This document shows positions 43,862-53,097 of a DNA stretch of 64,000 nucleotides, piece by piece. The notes below the pieces were generated by a model. That model was given only the letters and a program-made list of their open reading frames with translations. It was not told where the DNA came from and did no database searches. Made by a program: the position numbers and the translations under genes. Within the stretch, counting starts at the first letter, position 1, and the number at the start of each line of letters is the position of its first letter. Where the stretch lies: NCBI GenBank assembly GCA_900107365.1, contig FNPS01000002.1, forward strand, positions 620,001-684,000, in the 5' to 3' direction. Origin of the DNA: Flavobacterium aquidurense. GTDB lineage: Bacteria > Bacteroidota > Bacteroidia > Flavobacteriales > Flavobacteriaceae.

Positions 43862-45178
43862 TTAATATTTAAGCCATCTATAAAGCTCCTTCCAGGTTGG
43901 TTTTTTACCATACATCAAAATACCAACGCGGTAAATTTTTGCGGCGAACCATACTACAAGGAAAAAGGTAGCAAACAATAATGATACCGAAATCGCAATT
44001 TGCCACCACGGCACGCCAAACGGAATACGCATTAACATAACAATTGGTGACGTTAACGGAATCATTGAAAATACTACCGCTACGGTTCCGTGTGGATCAT
44101 TTACTACTGTAAAGAATCCTATGTAAACGCTTAAAATAAGCGGCATAATAATAGGCAAAAGAAATTGTTGCGAATCAGTCTGATTATCTACCGCTGCTCC
44201 AATTGCGGCATAAAACGAACTGTACAAAAAGTATCCTCCGACAAAATAAACCACAAAACTAATTAGAATACTGGCGATTGGTAAATTCCATAATTCGCTG
44301 ATATACATTTGTGCCTTTCCTGACATTTCATGTTGTGCAGCATTCACTAATTCTGGTGGAATTTTAGCTGTTGGTCCTACATTTACGCCAAAAAAGGCCG
44401 AAGCTGCAAACATCAATCCAAGTCCAATAATAGCCCAAATCATAAATTGCAATATTCCTGCAAGCGAAGTTCCAACAATTTTACCAATCATTAATTGAAA
44501 TGGTTTTACTGATGAAATTATAATTTCAATAATTCGGTTTGTTTTTTCTTCGATTACACTTCTCATTACCATGTTTCCATAAATGATAATGAACATCATA
44601 ATCAAATATCCGAAAGCACCACCAATTCCTATTTTTATTTCATTTAATCCTTTCAAACTTTCTTCTCCGGATGCTTTTGACAAATGAATATTTACATCAG
44701 CCTGTGCTTTTTTAATTGCCGAAGTATCCAGTTTTGCTTTTTCTAAATTTAGTTTCGTGATTTTTTCTGCAATAACATCTTGTGTGTTTTCAATAAAAGT
44801 GATGCTTGGACTATTGTTCGAAACAAACTCAATTTTACTTTCTAAATCTTTTAAATTATCCGTTTTTGGAATAATAATCAGACCGCTAAAATCTTCTTTT
44901 GTAATACTGTCCTTTAAAGCTTTTACATCAATTTCAGATAAATTCAAGTATTTAAACTCTCCGTCTTTCTTATTTTGTTTCAAAAAATCATTGGCAAACA
45001 AACCTGTTTCATCATGAATCGCAATTCGTTTGGTTTCAGCCTTCATCGAACTCAAATACCCAATAAACACCGCAATTGCTACAAACAAAAGCGGACTCAA
45101 AAAAGTCATGACAACAAAAGACTTATTGCGAACTTTTGCAATAAATTCTCTTTTTATAATCAGCGAAATGATGCTCAT
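43862..45178 (-). CDS. ABC exporter permease, NatB-like
   Basis: A 438-residue ABC-2-type permease. TM1 (about 20-42) follows the short cytoplasmic start IIKREFIAKVRNKSF. A periplasmic domain of about 130 residues follows, then five to six TM helices from about 175. The motif MRSVIEEKTNRIIEIIISSVKPFQLMIGKI between TM2 and TM3 is characteristic of NatB/COG1668. Substrate could be Na+, a peptide or an antibiotic. The ATPase gene lies 83 nt upstream, so the pair forms one operon. Confidence 0.9.
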   Translation of the reverse strand: MSIISLIIKREFIAKVRNKSFVVMTFLSPLLFVAIAVFIGYLSSMKAETKRIAIHDETGLFANDFLKQNKKDGEFKYLNLSEIDVKALKDSITKEDFSGLIIIPKTDNLKDLESKIEFVSNNSPSITFIENTQDVIAEKITKLNLEKAKLDTSAIKKAQADVNIHLSKASGEESLKGLNEIKIGIGGAFGYLIMMFIIIYGNMVMRSVIEEKTNRIIEIIISSVKPFQLMIGKIVGTSLAGILQFMIWAIIGLGLMFAASAFFGVNVGPTAKIPPELVNAAQHEMSGKAQMYISELWNLPIASILISFVVYFVGGYFLYSSFYAAIGAAVDNQTDSQQFLLPIIMPLILSVYIGFFTVVNDPHGTVAVVFSMIPLTSPIVMLMRIPFGVPWWQIAISVSLLFATFFLVVWFAAKIYRVGILMYGKKPTWKELYRWLKY

Positions 45179-45182
45179 TCTT

Positions 45183-45266
45183 AATTTTAGATTTTAGATT
45201 GTTGATTTTAGATTGTCGATCTAGATTTTAGCTCTTCACTCTAAAATCTGAAATCTGAAATCTAAA
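45183..45266. repeat. Inverted word repeat between NatB- and NatA-like genes (AGATTTTAGATT type)
   Basis: TTTTAGATTTTAGATTGTTG is mirrored by CTCTAAAATCTGAAATCTG. It is the same vocabulary as 4196 and 50397, but here inside a probable operon. Confidence 0.7.
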
Positions 45267-46191
45267 CTTTATTTTCAGTAACCGTTTGAATAAATATATC
45301 GTTTACACTCGGAATTTTTTCTACAAAATGTGTCACCTGTCCGCGTTGCGTTAAAATATACAATAACTCATTTGGCGCAGCATCTCCAATTTGGATGTTT
45401 AATTTCAAATCATCATTTAGTGATTTAAAATTGGCTGGCGAAACCGTAAACTTCTGTGTGATGTCATACATTAAACCTTCAACATTGCTGGTCAGGATTC
45501 CAACTTCGAAACTATTGGTTTTAAACTGACGTTTTACATCGCTCAGTTTTCCTTCAATTAATTTATTCGATTTGTGAATTAAAGCAATATGATCGCAAAG
45601 TTCTTCTACACTTTCCATTCGGTGTGTCGAAAAAATAATCGTTGCACCCTGTTCTTTCAATGCCAGAATTTCATCTTTAATAATATTCGCATTAACCGGG
45701 TCAAAACCAGAAAAGGGCTCGTCAAAAATCAGCAATTTAGGCTTATGCAAAACACAAACCACAAACTGAATTTTTTGCGCCATTCCTTTTGAAAGCTCCT
45801 GAATCTTTTTGTTCCACCAACCCTGAATTCCTAAACGATCGAACCAATATTCTAATTGTACTTTTGCCTCCGCTTTAGAAAGTCCTTTCATCTGCGCCAA
45901 ATACAAACATTGCTCACCCACTTTCATAGAAGTATACAAACCTCTTTCTTCAGGCAAATAACCAATAGTCTGGACATGTTTAGGCTGTAATTTTTCTCCA
46001 TCTAAAATAACCTCACCGCTGTCTGGCAATGTAATTTGATTGATGATTCGGATAAGGGAAGTTTTTCCAGCTCCATTCGGACCTAATAATCCGTAAATAC
46101 TACCTTTTGGCACATTTAATGAAACTTCGTTAAGCGCTACATAATCACCGTATTGTTTTACGACTTTATGTACTTCGAGTAAGTTGCTCAT
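45262..46191 (-). CDS. ABC exporter ATPase, NatA-like
   Basis: A 309-residue nucleotide-binding subunit, started at MSNLLEVHKVVKQYG. An in-frame ATG at 46227 adds 12 atypical residues. Walker A is GPNGAGKTSLIR, the Q-loop YLPEERGLY, the signature LSKGMAQKIQF and Walker B LLIFDEPFSGFDP. The switch His is in FSTHRMES. The C-terminal extension of about 90 residues is typical of this drug/Na+ export class. It drives the permease encoded downstream. TACTTTTA at 46244 may be the -7 box. Confidence 0.93.
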   Translation of the reverse strand: MSNLLEVHKVVKQYGDYVALNEVSLNVPKGSIYGLLGPNGAGKTSLIRIINQITLPDSGEVILDGEKLQPKHVQTIGYLPEERGLYTSMKVGEQCLYLAQMKGLSKAEAKVQLEYWFDRLGIQGWWNKKIQELSKGMAQKIQFVVCVLHKPKLLIFDEPFSGFDPVNANIIKDEILALKEQGATIIFSTHRMESVEELCDHIALIHKSNKLIEGKLSDVKRQFKTNSFEVGILTSNVEGLMYDITQKFTVSPANFKSLNDDLKLNIQIGDAAPNELLYILTQRGQVTHFVEKIPSVNDIFIQTVTENKV

Positions 46192-46285
46192 GCGATTTTT
46201 TAGATTTTCTTTAGTCAATTTGACCATTGTGGCTTTGCGCCTGTAAAAGTAAATAATTCACAGCTAATCTGAGTACTAATACGCA

Positions 46286-46322
46286 AAAAACCCATTCTAA
46301 ATTTATGTTAGAATGGGTTTTA
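46286..46322. terminator. Terminator hairpin between dnaJ and NatA-like gene
   Basis: AAAACCCATTCTAA and TTAGAATGGGTTTT flank a 7-nt loop. Confidence 0.85.
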
Positions 46323-46354
46323 TATTGATTTAAACATTTCTGAAAAAGTTTAGC

Positions 46355-47464
46355 TTATGAAAACATATCTTTTACTTTTTCAAAAAATGATTTTTCTGAT
46401 TTTTCAGGACTCGGAACAAAGTGTTCGTCGTTCAAAGCATTTTCAAAAAATTGTTTTTGCTCTTTGTTCAGCGTTTTTGGTGTCCATACATTTACGTGAA
46501 CCAGTAAATCTCCGCTTCCGTAACCGTTAATACTTGGAATACCTTTTCCTTTTAATCTTAATATTTTACCAGATTGAATTCCTTCTTCCAGTTTAATACG
46601 AACTTTTCCGTTGATTGCTTCGATATCTTTAGAAACACCTAAAACAGCCTCTGGAAAACTAATATATAAATCAAAGTGAATATTTTCACCTTCACGTTTC
46701 AAAAATTCGTGTTCTAACTCTTCAATTGCAACAATCAAATCACCCGGAACGCTATTTCCCGGAGCATCATTTCCTTTATTAGAAACTTTCAACTGCATCC
46801 CGTCAACAACTCCTGCCGGAATTTTGATCGAAACCGTTTCGTCTTCCAGAATCATTCCCTGAGCATCAGCTTCAGAAGGTCTTTTATCTAAAATCTGTCC
46901 AGAACCACCACAAGTAGGACAAGTAGATGCAGATTGCATTCTTCCTAAAATAGTATTGGTAACACGCATTACCTGCCCCTGACCGTTACAAGTCGAACAC
47001 GTTTTATACGTTACACCTTTTGCCTGAACTTTACGTTTTACTTTTACTTTTTTCTCAACTCCATTTGCAATTTCTTCTAAAGTCAATTTAACTTTAATTC
47101 GAAGATTGCTTCCTTTAGCGCGACGAGGACCGCCTCCGCCTCCACCGAAACCGCCAAATCCTCCACCAAAAATATCACCAAACTGGCTGAAAATGTCATC
47201 CATATTCATACCACCGTGGCCACCACCAAATCCGCCAGAACCATCAAATGCCTGATGTCCATACTGATCGTATTTTGCTTTTTTGCCAGGATCACTTAAA
47301 ACTTCGTAAGCTTCTGCCGCCAATTTGAAGTTTTCTTCTGCCTCTTTGTCGCCTGGATTTTTATCCGGGTGATATTTCAACGCACTTTTTCGGTAAGCTT
47401 TTTTTATTTCGGCAGCGTCAGCATTTTTTGAAATGCCTAGTATTTCGTAAAAATCTTTTTTCAT
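46355..47464 (-). CDS. dnaJ: Chaperone DnaJ
   Basis: A 369-residue Hsp40 co-chaperone that delivers clients to DnaK and stimulates its ATPase. The J domain (1-70) has the HPD motif in KYHPDKNPGDKEA. A Gly/Phe region (about 75-115) follows, then a zinc region with only two CxxCxGxG motifs (CSTCNGQG and CPTCGGSG, near 152 and 176) instead of four. The ones lost are the outer pair, so a single zinc centre remains. The C-terminal substrate-binding beta domains are normal. It is co-transcribed with grpE (79-nt spacer). Confidence 0.95.
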   Translation of the reverse strand: MKKDFYEILGISKNADAAEIKKAYRKSALKYHPDKNPGDKEAEENFKLAAEAYEVLSDPGKKAKYDQYGHQAFDGSGGFGGGHGGMNMDDIFSQFGDIFGGGFGGFGGGGGGPRRAKGSNLRIKVKLTLEEIANGVEKKVKVKRKVQAKGVTYKTCSTCNGQGQVMRVTNTILGRMQSASTCPTCGGSGQILDKRPSEADAQGMILEDETVSIKIPAGVVDGMQLKVSNKGNDAPGNSVPGDLIVAIEELEHEFLKREGENIHFDLYISFPEAVLGVSKDIEAINGKVRIKLEEGIQSGKILRLKGKGIPSINGYGSGDLLVHVNVWTPKTLNKEQKQFFENALNDEHFVPSPEKSEKSFFEKVKDMFS

Positions 47465-47543
47465 AATTTAGGTTAAATTCCAAAATATAAACTCCAAATT
47501 CCAATTCTTAAAATTGACTTTCAGAATGTATTAATTGTATTTT

Positions 47544-48122
47544 TTAGTTACCAATAACCACTTTAGGGAAACGAATAATTTTGTCTCCTAATTTGTATCC
47601 TTTTTCAATAACGTCAACAATTTTACCTTTCAATTTGTCAGAAGGTGCAGGAATTTGTGTAATTGCTTCAGCAAAGTCAGCATTAAAAGCATCACCAGCT
47701 CTAACTTCAACTTGCTCTAAACCTTTAGCTACCAAAGTGCTTTTTAGTTTTTCGTGAATCAATTCAACTCCTTTTTTCAAGTTTTCATCGTCAGACTTAC
47801 TGATCTCTACAGTTGCTCTGTCAAAATCATCCAAAACAGGAAGCATTGCTAACAAAACTTCTTGGTTTGCTGTTTTAAACAAATCCATACGCTCTTTTGA
47901 AGTTCTTTTTTTGTAATTTTCAAATTCGGCAAATAATCTCAAAAATTTATCTTTTTCTTTTGCCAAGTCTTGAGCCAATTGCTCTTCAACACTTAATTCT
48001 TCAACAATTAACTGCTCACCGTTGGCATTGTTTTCTAACGTTACATCATCTAATTCCTGATCGAACTCTGTATTTTCCGTAGTCATATTACTTTTATTTT
48101 TAAAAATATCTTTAAACTTCAT
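47544..48122 (-). CDS. grpE: Nucleotide exchange factor GrpE
   Basis: A 192-residue dimeric exchange factor for DnaK. An acidic N-terminus precedes a long coiled coil (EEQLAQDLAKEKDKFLRLFAEFENYKKRTSKER), and the beta-wing domain ends in GYKLGDKIIRFPKVVIGN. It lies upstream of dnaJ in one operon. A TACTTTTG box 24-31 nt before the ATG, with a TTG 21 nt further upstream, is a good vegetative promoter. No CIRCE-type repeat was seen, so HrcA control is not supported. Confidence 0.94.
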   Translation of the reverse strand: MKFKDIFKNKSNMTTENTEFDQELDDVTLENNANGEQLIVEELSVEEQLAQDLAKEKDKFLRLFAEFENYKKRTSKERMDLFKTANQEVLLAMLPVLDDFDRATVEISKSDDENLKKGVELIHEKLKSTLVAKGLEQVEVRAGDAFNADFAEAITQIPAPSDKLKGKIVDVIEKGYKLGDKIIRFPKVVIGN

Positions 48123-48145
48123 TTTTTATTCTTTCTGTTGGATTG

Positions 48146-48178
48146 CAAAAGTACTGCCAAATCTCTTAAAATGTCAAA
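48146..48178 (-). promoter_or_regulatory. Promoter of grpE-dnaJ: TTTG, 21 nt, TACTTTTG
   Basis: The -7 box TACTTTTG (48146-48153) and TTTG (48175-48178) are read on the minus strand with near-consensus spacing. Confidence 0.72.
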
Positions 48179-48377
48179 TTGTCACTTTATTAAAAATGAG
48201 AACTTTAAAAAACGAAAATAGCGCTTTAAAATTTAGTATAATTTTAAGACTATTACGTTATAGTTTATAGTATATTTGGTATCCAAAATAAAAAACTAAA
48301 TTATTACCTATCAAAATTGAATTTAAGGGTTGGCTTCGGCCTCATAAATAATTATTAATTCAAGTTTACCTTATATT

Positions 48378-48414
48378 AAAAAAAAGCTTCGCCTTAAGAG
48401 ACGAAGCTTTTTTT
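48378..48414. terminator. Strong intrinsic terminator, GCTTCG stem
   Basis: AAAAAAAGCTTCG pairs with CGAAGCTTTTTTT around a 10-nt loop, usable on both strands. No protein gene lies immediately on either side. Confidence 0.85.
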
Positions 48415-48501
48415 ATGCTTATCCCTCCCTAAAACCTGAAAAGCGAAAAAATTTTACCGCAAAGAACGCAAAGTTTTTTACTCTTAAGCTTTATAATAAA
48501 C

Positions 48502-48549
48502 ACAAAGTTCGCAAAGCTTTGTATTAATATAGCTTTGCGAACTTTATGT
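48502..48549. repeat. Inverted repeat (ACAAAGTTCGCAAAGCT type)
   Basis: ACAAAGTTCGCAAAGCT (48502-48518) and its near-complement (48531-48549) flank a 12-nt loop. A third related word, GCAAAGAACGCAAAG, lies at about 48460. Confidence 0.75.
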
Positions 48550-48603
48550 TTTTTGAAAGTATTCTTATGACAAAATTCTTTACATTTTTTGCCGTAGAAA
48601 TTG

Positions 48604-48674
48604 CACGGGCGGAGGGATTCGAACCCCCATCAACGGTTTTGGAGACCGCTATTCTACCCTTGAACTACGCCCGT
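48604..48674 (-). tRNA. trnW: tRNA-Trp (CCA anticodon)
   Basis: A 71-nt cloverleaf on the minus strand. The acceptor ACGGGCG pairs with CGCCCGT, and the discriminator is G. The anticodon stem GCGGT/ACCGT encloses loop CTCCAAA with anticodon CCA. The T arm is GGGGG-TTCGAAT-CCCTC. The 3' CCA is not encoded. It stands alone here, without the tuf or secE neighbours often seen for tRNA-Trp. Confidence 0.95.
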
Positions 48675-48812
48675 AACTTAAGGTCGGCAAATTAAAAGTT
48701 TTTTTTCTTCCCCGGCAACTATTTCAGGAAGAGATTTCAAAAGAAAATCCTTTAAATCTGAGCTATATGAAGCAAAAACCTTTGCTTCAAACAGTTAACC
48801 TATAATTTTTTA

Positions 48813-48910
48813 TTTCACGCAGATTTTAAAAAGATTTAGGCAGATTAATGCAGATTTATTTACATAACAATCAAATTAAATCTGCGTGAATCTGCAAGAT
48901 CTGCGTGAAA
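48813..48910. repeat. Inverted word repeat (TTTCACGCAGAT type)
   Basis: TTTCACGCAGAT (48813) is mirrored by ATCTGCGTGAAA (48899), with internal copies of GCAGATT and ATCTGCGTGAATCTGC. The same vocabulary occurs at 55347-55466. Confidence 0.75.
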
Positions 48911-48960
48911 CAAAAATCTAAATAATCCTCTAATCTATCAAAAACCAGTTTAGAATGAAA

Positions 48961-50388
48961 CTATGCCAACAAAGCATTTTTTAATCCTTCGAAATCAACT
49001 GAAACCTGTTCGCCTGTCACTAAATTTTTAAGTGAGTAAGAATTTGACGCAATCTCCTGATCGCCCGCAATTACTGCAAACGGAATCAATCTTTTATCGG
49101 CATACTGAAACTGCTTTCCAACTTTTACATTGTCTGGATACAATTCCACTTTTATATTTTCTTTTCTCAATTTCTGAATCGCCTGCGAAGCGTACAAAGC
49201 TTCAGCATCTCCATAATTAATAAACAATGCTTTTGATGTCGCCGCTACTGTTTCAGGGAATAATTGCAATTCTTCTAAAACCAGATAAATTCGGTCAAGG
49301 CCAAAAGAAATTCCAACACCGCTCATATTTTTCAAACCAAAAATACCAGTCAAATCGTCGTATCTTCCACCACCACCAATAGAGCCCATCGAAACTGTTT
49401 TTGGAGCTGCAACTTCAAAAATAGCACCGGTATAATAATTCAATCCGCGTGCTAATGTCACATCAAGATCTAATGTCGCAGTTGCCAAACCTAAAGTTGC
49501 CACATTGTCACAAATGAATTTTAATTCCTGCACTCCTTTCATTCCCTCTTCTGATGAAGCTAATAAATCTGAAAGTTGATTTATTTTATCTGAAAAAGAT
49601 CCTGTAAAACTAAAAAGCGGCTGTACTTTAACCAAAGCTTCTTCAGCAATCCCTTTTTCGATCATTTCTTTTTTAACGCCGTCTTCACCAATTTTATCCA
49701 GTTTATCAAGAGCAACCGTAAAATCAATCAATTTATCAGATGCTCCAATTACTTCAGCAATTCCCGATAATATTTTTCTGTTATTGATTTTGATGGTAAC
49801 GCCTTCTAATCTTAATGATGTAAAAACAGTATCATACAATTGTACCAATTCTACTTCCTGCCACAACGATTTTGAACCCACAACGTCAGCATCACATTGA
49901 TAAAATTCTCTGTAACGTCCTCTTTGTGGTCTGTCAGCTCTCCAAACCGGTTGGATCTGATATCTTTTAAACGGAAATTCAATTTCGTTTTGGTGTTGTA
50001 CGACGTATCTTGCAAACGGAACAGTTAAATCGTAACGTAATGCTTTCTCTGAAATTTTTCCCGTGAATTTATTCAGCTCAATTCTTTGACTCAAATCAAT
50101 AGTTTCTGCCGAATTAACTTGCAACGATTCAATAGATTCCGGTAATTCAATTTTATTTTTATTGAAGAAGAAATTACCTGAATTTAATATTTTAAAAATC
50201 AAACGATCTCCTTCTTCTCCATATTTCCCCATCAAGGTATCTGAATTTTCAAACGACGGCGTTTCGATCGGTTGAAAACCAAATTTTTCAAAATTATTTT
50301 TTATCGTCTGAATAATATATTGACGTTTTGACACCTCTGCAGGCGAAAAATCTCGTGTTCCTTGTGGGATGCTTGGTTTTGAAGCCAT
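48961..50388 (-). CDS. hisS: Histidyl-tRNA synthetase
   Basis: A 475-residue class II synthetase. It starts [19 protein letters not shown]. Motif 2 is in [29 protein letters not shown] and the His-specific loop is [15 protein letters not shown]. Motif 3 is [17 protein letters not shown]. The C-terminal anticodon-binding domain starts near residue 385. It is somewhat longer than E. coli HisRS (424) because of insertions near residues 80-115 and in the middle domain. It is transcribed alone. Confidence 0.96.
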   Translation of the reverse strand: MASKPSIPQGTRDFSPAEVSKRQYIIQTIKNNFEKFGFQPIETPSFENSDTLMGKYGEEGDRLIFKILNSGNFFFNKNKIELPESIESLQVNSAETIDLSQRIELNKFTGKISEKALRYDLTVPFARYVVQHQNEIEFPFKRYQIQPVWRADRPQRGRYREFYQCDADVVGSKSLWQEVELVQLYDTVFTSLRLEGVTIKINNRKILSGIAEVIGASDKLIDFTVALDKLDKIGEDGVKKEMIEKGIAEEALVKVQPLFSFTGSFSDKINQLSDLLASSEEGMKGVQELKFICDNVATLGLATATLDLDVTLARGLNYYTGAIFEVAAPKTVSMGSIGGGGRYDDLTGIFGLKNMSGVGISFGLDRIYLVLEELQLFPETVAATSKALFINYGDAEALYASQAIQKLRKENIKVELYPDNVKVGKQFQYADKRLIPFAVIAGDQEIASNSYSLKNLVTGEQVSVDFEGLKNALLA

Positions 50389-50396
50389 CTTTTTTA

Positions 50397-50540
50397 TTTT
50401 AGATTTCTGATTTTAGATTTTAGATTTTAGATTCTTTTAGACCTAAAATCTAAAAACTTTAAAATTAATTTATTTCTAGATTTTCTTTTAGATTGTTCGC
50501 TCTTTAGACTTTCGACTTTATGACTTTCCAACTTTCGACT
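50397..50540. repeat. Two adjacent word repeats (TTTTAGATTTTAGATT and ACTTTCGACTTTATG types)
   Basis: The first part (50397-50460) is a GATTTTAGATTTTAGAT array with complement CCTAAAATCTAAAAAC. The second (50506-50540) repeats GACTTTCGACTTTATGAC. Each matches another site in this window (4196 and 1579). Confidence 0.65.
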
Positions 50541-50638
50541 TAAATAAGTCTGCAAATATCTGATTTTTTAAAATAAATAATGTCCGTTCGAAAACAAACT
50601 TGTAACAAAAAACGTATTTTCGTGACAAATTGGTCATG

Positions 50639-51880
50639 ATGCTAAAATTATTTAAAGAAAATATCCGAATTGCTTTTGGTTCCATCAAAACACAATTGCT
50701 GCGAACTATTCTTACCGTATTAATCATCGCGATTGGTATTACAGCGCTTGTTGGAATCCTGACAGTTGTAACCGCTCTTGAAAATACCGTTTCTACCAAT
50801 TTCGCTTCTATGGGAGCTAACACCTTCAACATCAACCAATACGAAAACACTGTAAAGAATCGAGGTGGAAACAAACGTGAAATCATAAACCCGATTATCT
50901 CCTATCCGGAAGCGGTTGCTTTCAAAAACAAATACAAATATCCGTTTACTGAAACTTCTCTTTCCTTTACGGCAACAGCAACGGCAGAAGTAAAATATCT
51001 AGATCAAAAAACAGATCCCGAAATTAAAGTGCTGGGCGTCGATGAACATTTCATTGGTAACTCCGGTTTAGAAATAAGTTTAGGCCGTTCTTTCAATCAA
51101 TTTGATATTGAGAACAATACCTACTCTTGCATTGTAGGTTCTGATTTCGAAAAAGGTTTACTAAAAGACGTTAACCCAATTGATAAAATAATTTCGATTC
51201 GTGGTGCCCGCTTTAAGGTTATTGGCGTTTTAAAAGAAAAAGGATCAACATTTGGAAACAGTCAGGATTTACGTGTATTAATTCCAATTCAGGTCGCGCG
51301 TTCTTTATTTACAGCACCAAACATTAATTACACCATGAGTGTAATGGTTTCTAAAAAAGAACTTTTAGACGAAGCTGTTGACAACGCCACAAGTACCATG
51401 CGAAGAGTCCGTAAATTGAGCCCCGTTCGTGACAATAATTTCGGTATTGGCCGAAGCGACGATTTAATTAACCGAATTCTTGGAATCACTAAATATTTAG
51501 GCTGGGCTTCCTGGATCATCAGTATTATTACAATTCTCGGATCTTCTATCGCCTTAATGAATATCATGATTGTTTCGGTCACAGAGCGTACCCGCGAAAT
51601 AGGTGTTCGTAAAGCTTTAGGCGCTACAAAAATCACGATATCTGTTCAGTTTTTTATCGAAACTTTATTGATTGGGCAAATTGGTGGTATGGTCGGTATC
51701 GTATTAGGAATTTTAATCGGTTTTGCTTTTGCAGCCGCAATGAGCTTTGCATTTGTCATTCCCTGGATGGCGATTTTTGCCGCTTTTGCCACTAGTTTTA
51801 TGGTTGCCATTGTTTCAGGGTTATATCCGGCTATAAAAGCTTCACAACTGGATCCTATTGAGGCTTTGCGTTACGAGTAG
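50639..51880 (+). CDS. MacB/FtsX-type ABC transporter permease
   Basis: A 413-residue four-TM permease. TM1 (about 20-42) follows NIRIAFGSIKTQLLRTILTVL. A periplasmic MacB core domain spans about 45-275, and TM2-4 lie between about 285 and 405, with ERTREIGVRKALGATKITI. It ends YPAIKASQLDPIEALRYE, the typical family signature. ATG 50639 is chosen over TTG 50630 and ATG 50636, because a TATTTTCG box ends at 50622. No ATPase gene is adjacent; the LolD/MacB-type ATPase at 3506 is a possible partner. Confidence 0.92.
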   Translation: MLKLFKENIRIAFGSIKTQLLRTILTVLIIAIGITALVGILTVVTALENTVSTNFASMGANTFNINQYENTVKNRGGNKREIINPIISYPEAVAFKNKYKYPFTETSLSFTATATAEVKYLDQKTDPEIKVLGVDEHFIGNSGLEISLGRSFNQFDIENNTYSCIVGSDFEKGLLKDVNPIDKIISIRGARFKVIGVLKEKGSTFGNSQDLRVLIPIQVARSLFTAPNINYTMSVMVSKKELLDEAVDNATSTMRRVRKLSPVRDNNFGIGRSDDLINRILGITKYLGWASWIISIITILGSSIALMNIMIVSVTERTREIGVRKALGATKITISVQFFIETLLIGQIGGMVGIVLGILIGFAFAAAMSFAFVIPWMAIFAAFATSFMVAIVSGLYPAIKASQLDPIEALRYE

Positions 51881-51912
51881 TTTTCAGTCGCAGTCGCGGT
51901 TTTCAGTCACTA
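51881..51912. repeat. Short CAGTCGCAGTC word repeat
   Basis: TTTTCAGTCGCAGTCGCGGT begins right after the permease stop. Its complementary partner words (AGACTGAGATTGAGACTG) lie at about 52137-52158, before prmC, so the two ends could pair across the REP-like element between them. Confidence 0.5.
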
Positions 51913-51963
51913 CATTATGAACTGATAAAAATATTTAGAAGCAGAATAAATCGTTCCATAAGA

Positions 51964-52034
51964 CGATCTGTCCCGCTATTCGTTTCAATCTTTTTTGTCC
52001 GCCGCAGCGGACAAAAAAGGATTTCCACTGCTAT
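51964..52034. repeat. REP-like element with GTCCGC hairpin
   Basis: The ends are TCCCGCTATTCG and GCTATCGGGGCTAA. The centre is a perfect 12-bp hairpin, TTTTTTGTCCGC and complement, around CGCA. The layout and flanking words match 63020-63098 and, reversed, 17728-17890. Confidence 0.75.
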
Positions 52035-52158
52035 CGGGGCTAAATTAGAACTTTTCAACTTTTAAGAACTCTTTTGAGGTTTTAAGGCTTTAGCAATAAG
52101 TAATAAAATTATATGCAAAAATGACCTAATAATTGAAGACTGAGATTGAGACTGAAAA

Positions 52159-53013
52159 CTAAATATTCCCTTTCATCATTCGGTCATTATCGTAAATATC
52201 TTTTTTTAATTCAATATTTTTAAAATTCATTTGCTCAAGTAAATCACTTGTCTCCTTGCCTAGATATTGATTGATTTCAAAATACAATTGTCCGTTTTCC
52301 AAAAGATTTACCTTTCCTATTTCTGCAATTTTCCTGTAAAAAATTAATGCATCATTATCTTCCACAAAAAGAGCCAAATGCGGTTCATAATCTAAAACAT
52401 TCTTTTTAATTTCTACTTTCTCTAAATTTCGAACATAAGGAGGATTGGAAACAATAATATCATAATTAGATTTCAAAGCTTCTAATTCTAAAACATTTTT
52501 AAGCATAAAAGTCACTTCTACATTATTGTTTACAGAATTTCGTTTTGCCGTATCTAATGCTTTTTTAGAAACGTCAAGAGCATAAACATCAGCGTTGGGT
52601 AGATTTTTTGCCAGTGAGATAGCAATACACCCACTTCCCGTACCGATATCTAAAATCTTTAACTTTTTAGTCTTGTCTGCTATTGAATTCTCATTTATAA
52701 TCCACTCAACCAATTCTTCAGTTTCTGGTCTCGGAATCAAAACATTCTCATTTACTTCAAAATCCAAACCATAAAAGCTTGTTTTTCCAAGTAAATACTG
52801 AATTGGAACTTCTTTTTTTAATTGCTTCAACAACGAATTCCAAATAACAAAATCACTTTCCGAAAAATTCAGTTCATGATTCAAAGCCAGATCGATTTGC
52901 CTTAATTTGTGCTTGTCTTCTAAAATTAAATAGAAAAAACTTTCCGCTTCATACGCATCGTAAAAAGGCGATAATTCTTTTATAAATTGAGTGCGGTATT
53001 GTTTAATTTTCAT
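52159..53013 (-). CDS. prmC: Peptide chain release factor glutamine methyltransferase PrmC
   Basis: A 284-residue enzyme that N5-methylates the Gln of the GGQ motif in release factors. The SAM site is LDIGTGSGCIAISLAKN, and the catalytic NPPY motif is in IIVSNPPYVRNLEK. The N-terminal helical domain ends PIQYLLGKTSFYGLDFEVNENVLIPRPETEELVEWI, the family hallmark. ATG 53013 (MKIKQYRTQF) is preferred; the frame runs 16 codons further upstream to 53061 with no family similarity. Confidence 0.93.
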   Translation of the reverse strand: MKIKQYRTQFIKELSPFYDAYEAESFFYLILEDKHKLRQIDLALNHELNFSESDFVIWNSLLKQLKKEVPIQYLLGKTSFYGLDFEVNENVLIPRPETEELVEWIINENSIADKTKKLKILDIGTGSGCIAISLAKNLPNADVYALDVSKKALDTAKRNSVNNNVEVTFMLKNVLELEALKSNYDIIVSNPPYVRNLEKVEIKKNVLDYEPHLALFVEDNDALIFYRKIAEIGKVNLLENGQLYFEINQYLGKETSDLLEQMNFKNIELKKDIYDNDRMMKGNI

Positions 53014-53097
53014 TTCGGGTCTTTGAGTATTATCTTTCGGCAAAAGCCAATTTCCTTTCAAATAAGTATGCTAAAAGCTAATTTGTTACAAAAGATT

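Larger units (their letters stand above)
48179..48603. other. Gene-free stretch between grpE promoter and tRNA-Trp
   Basis: It holds a strong hairpin at 48378 and a second inverted repeat at 48502. No coding frame is seen. The hairpin could end the leftward tRNA transcript, leaving a trailer of about 190 nt. Confidence 0.6.

Noticed and set aside
47544..48178. HrcA/CIRCE control of grpE-dnaJ
   Set aside because: No TTAGCACTC-type inverted repeat is present near the promoter.
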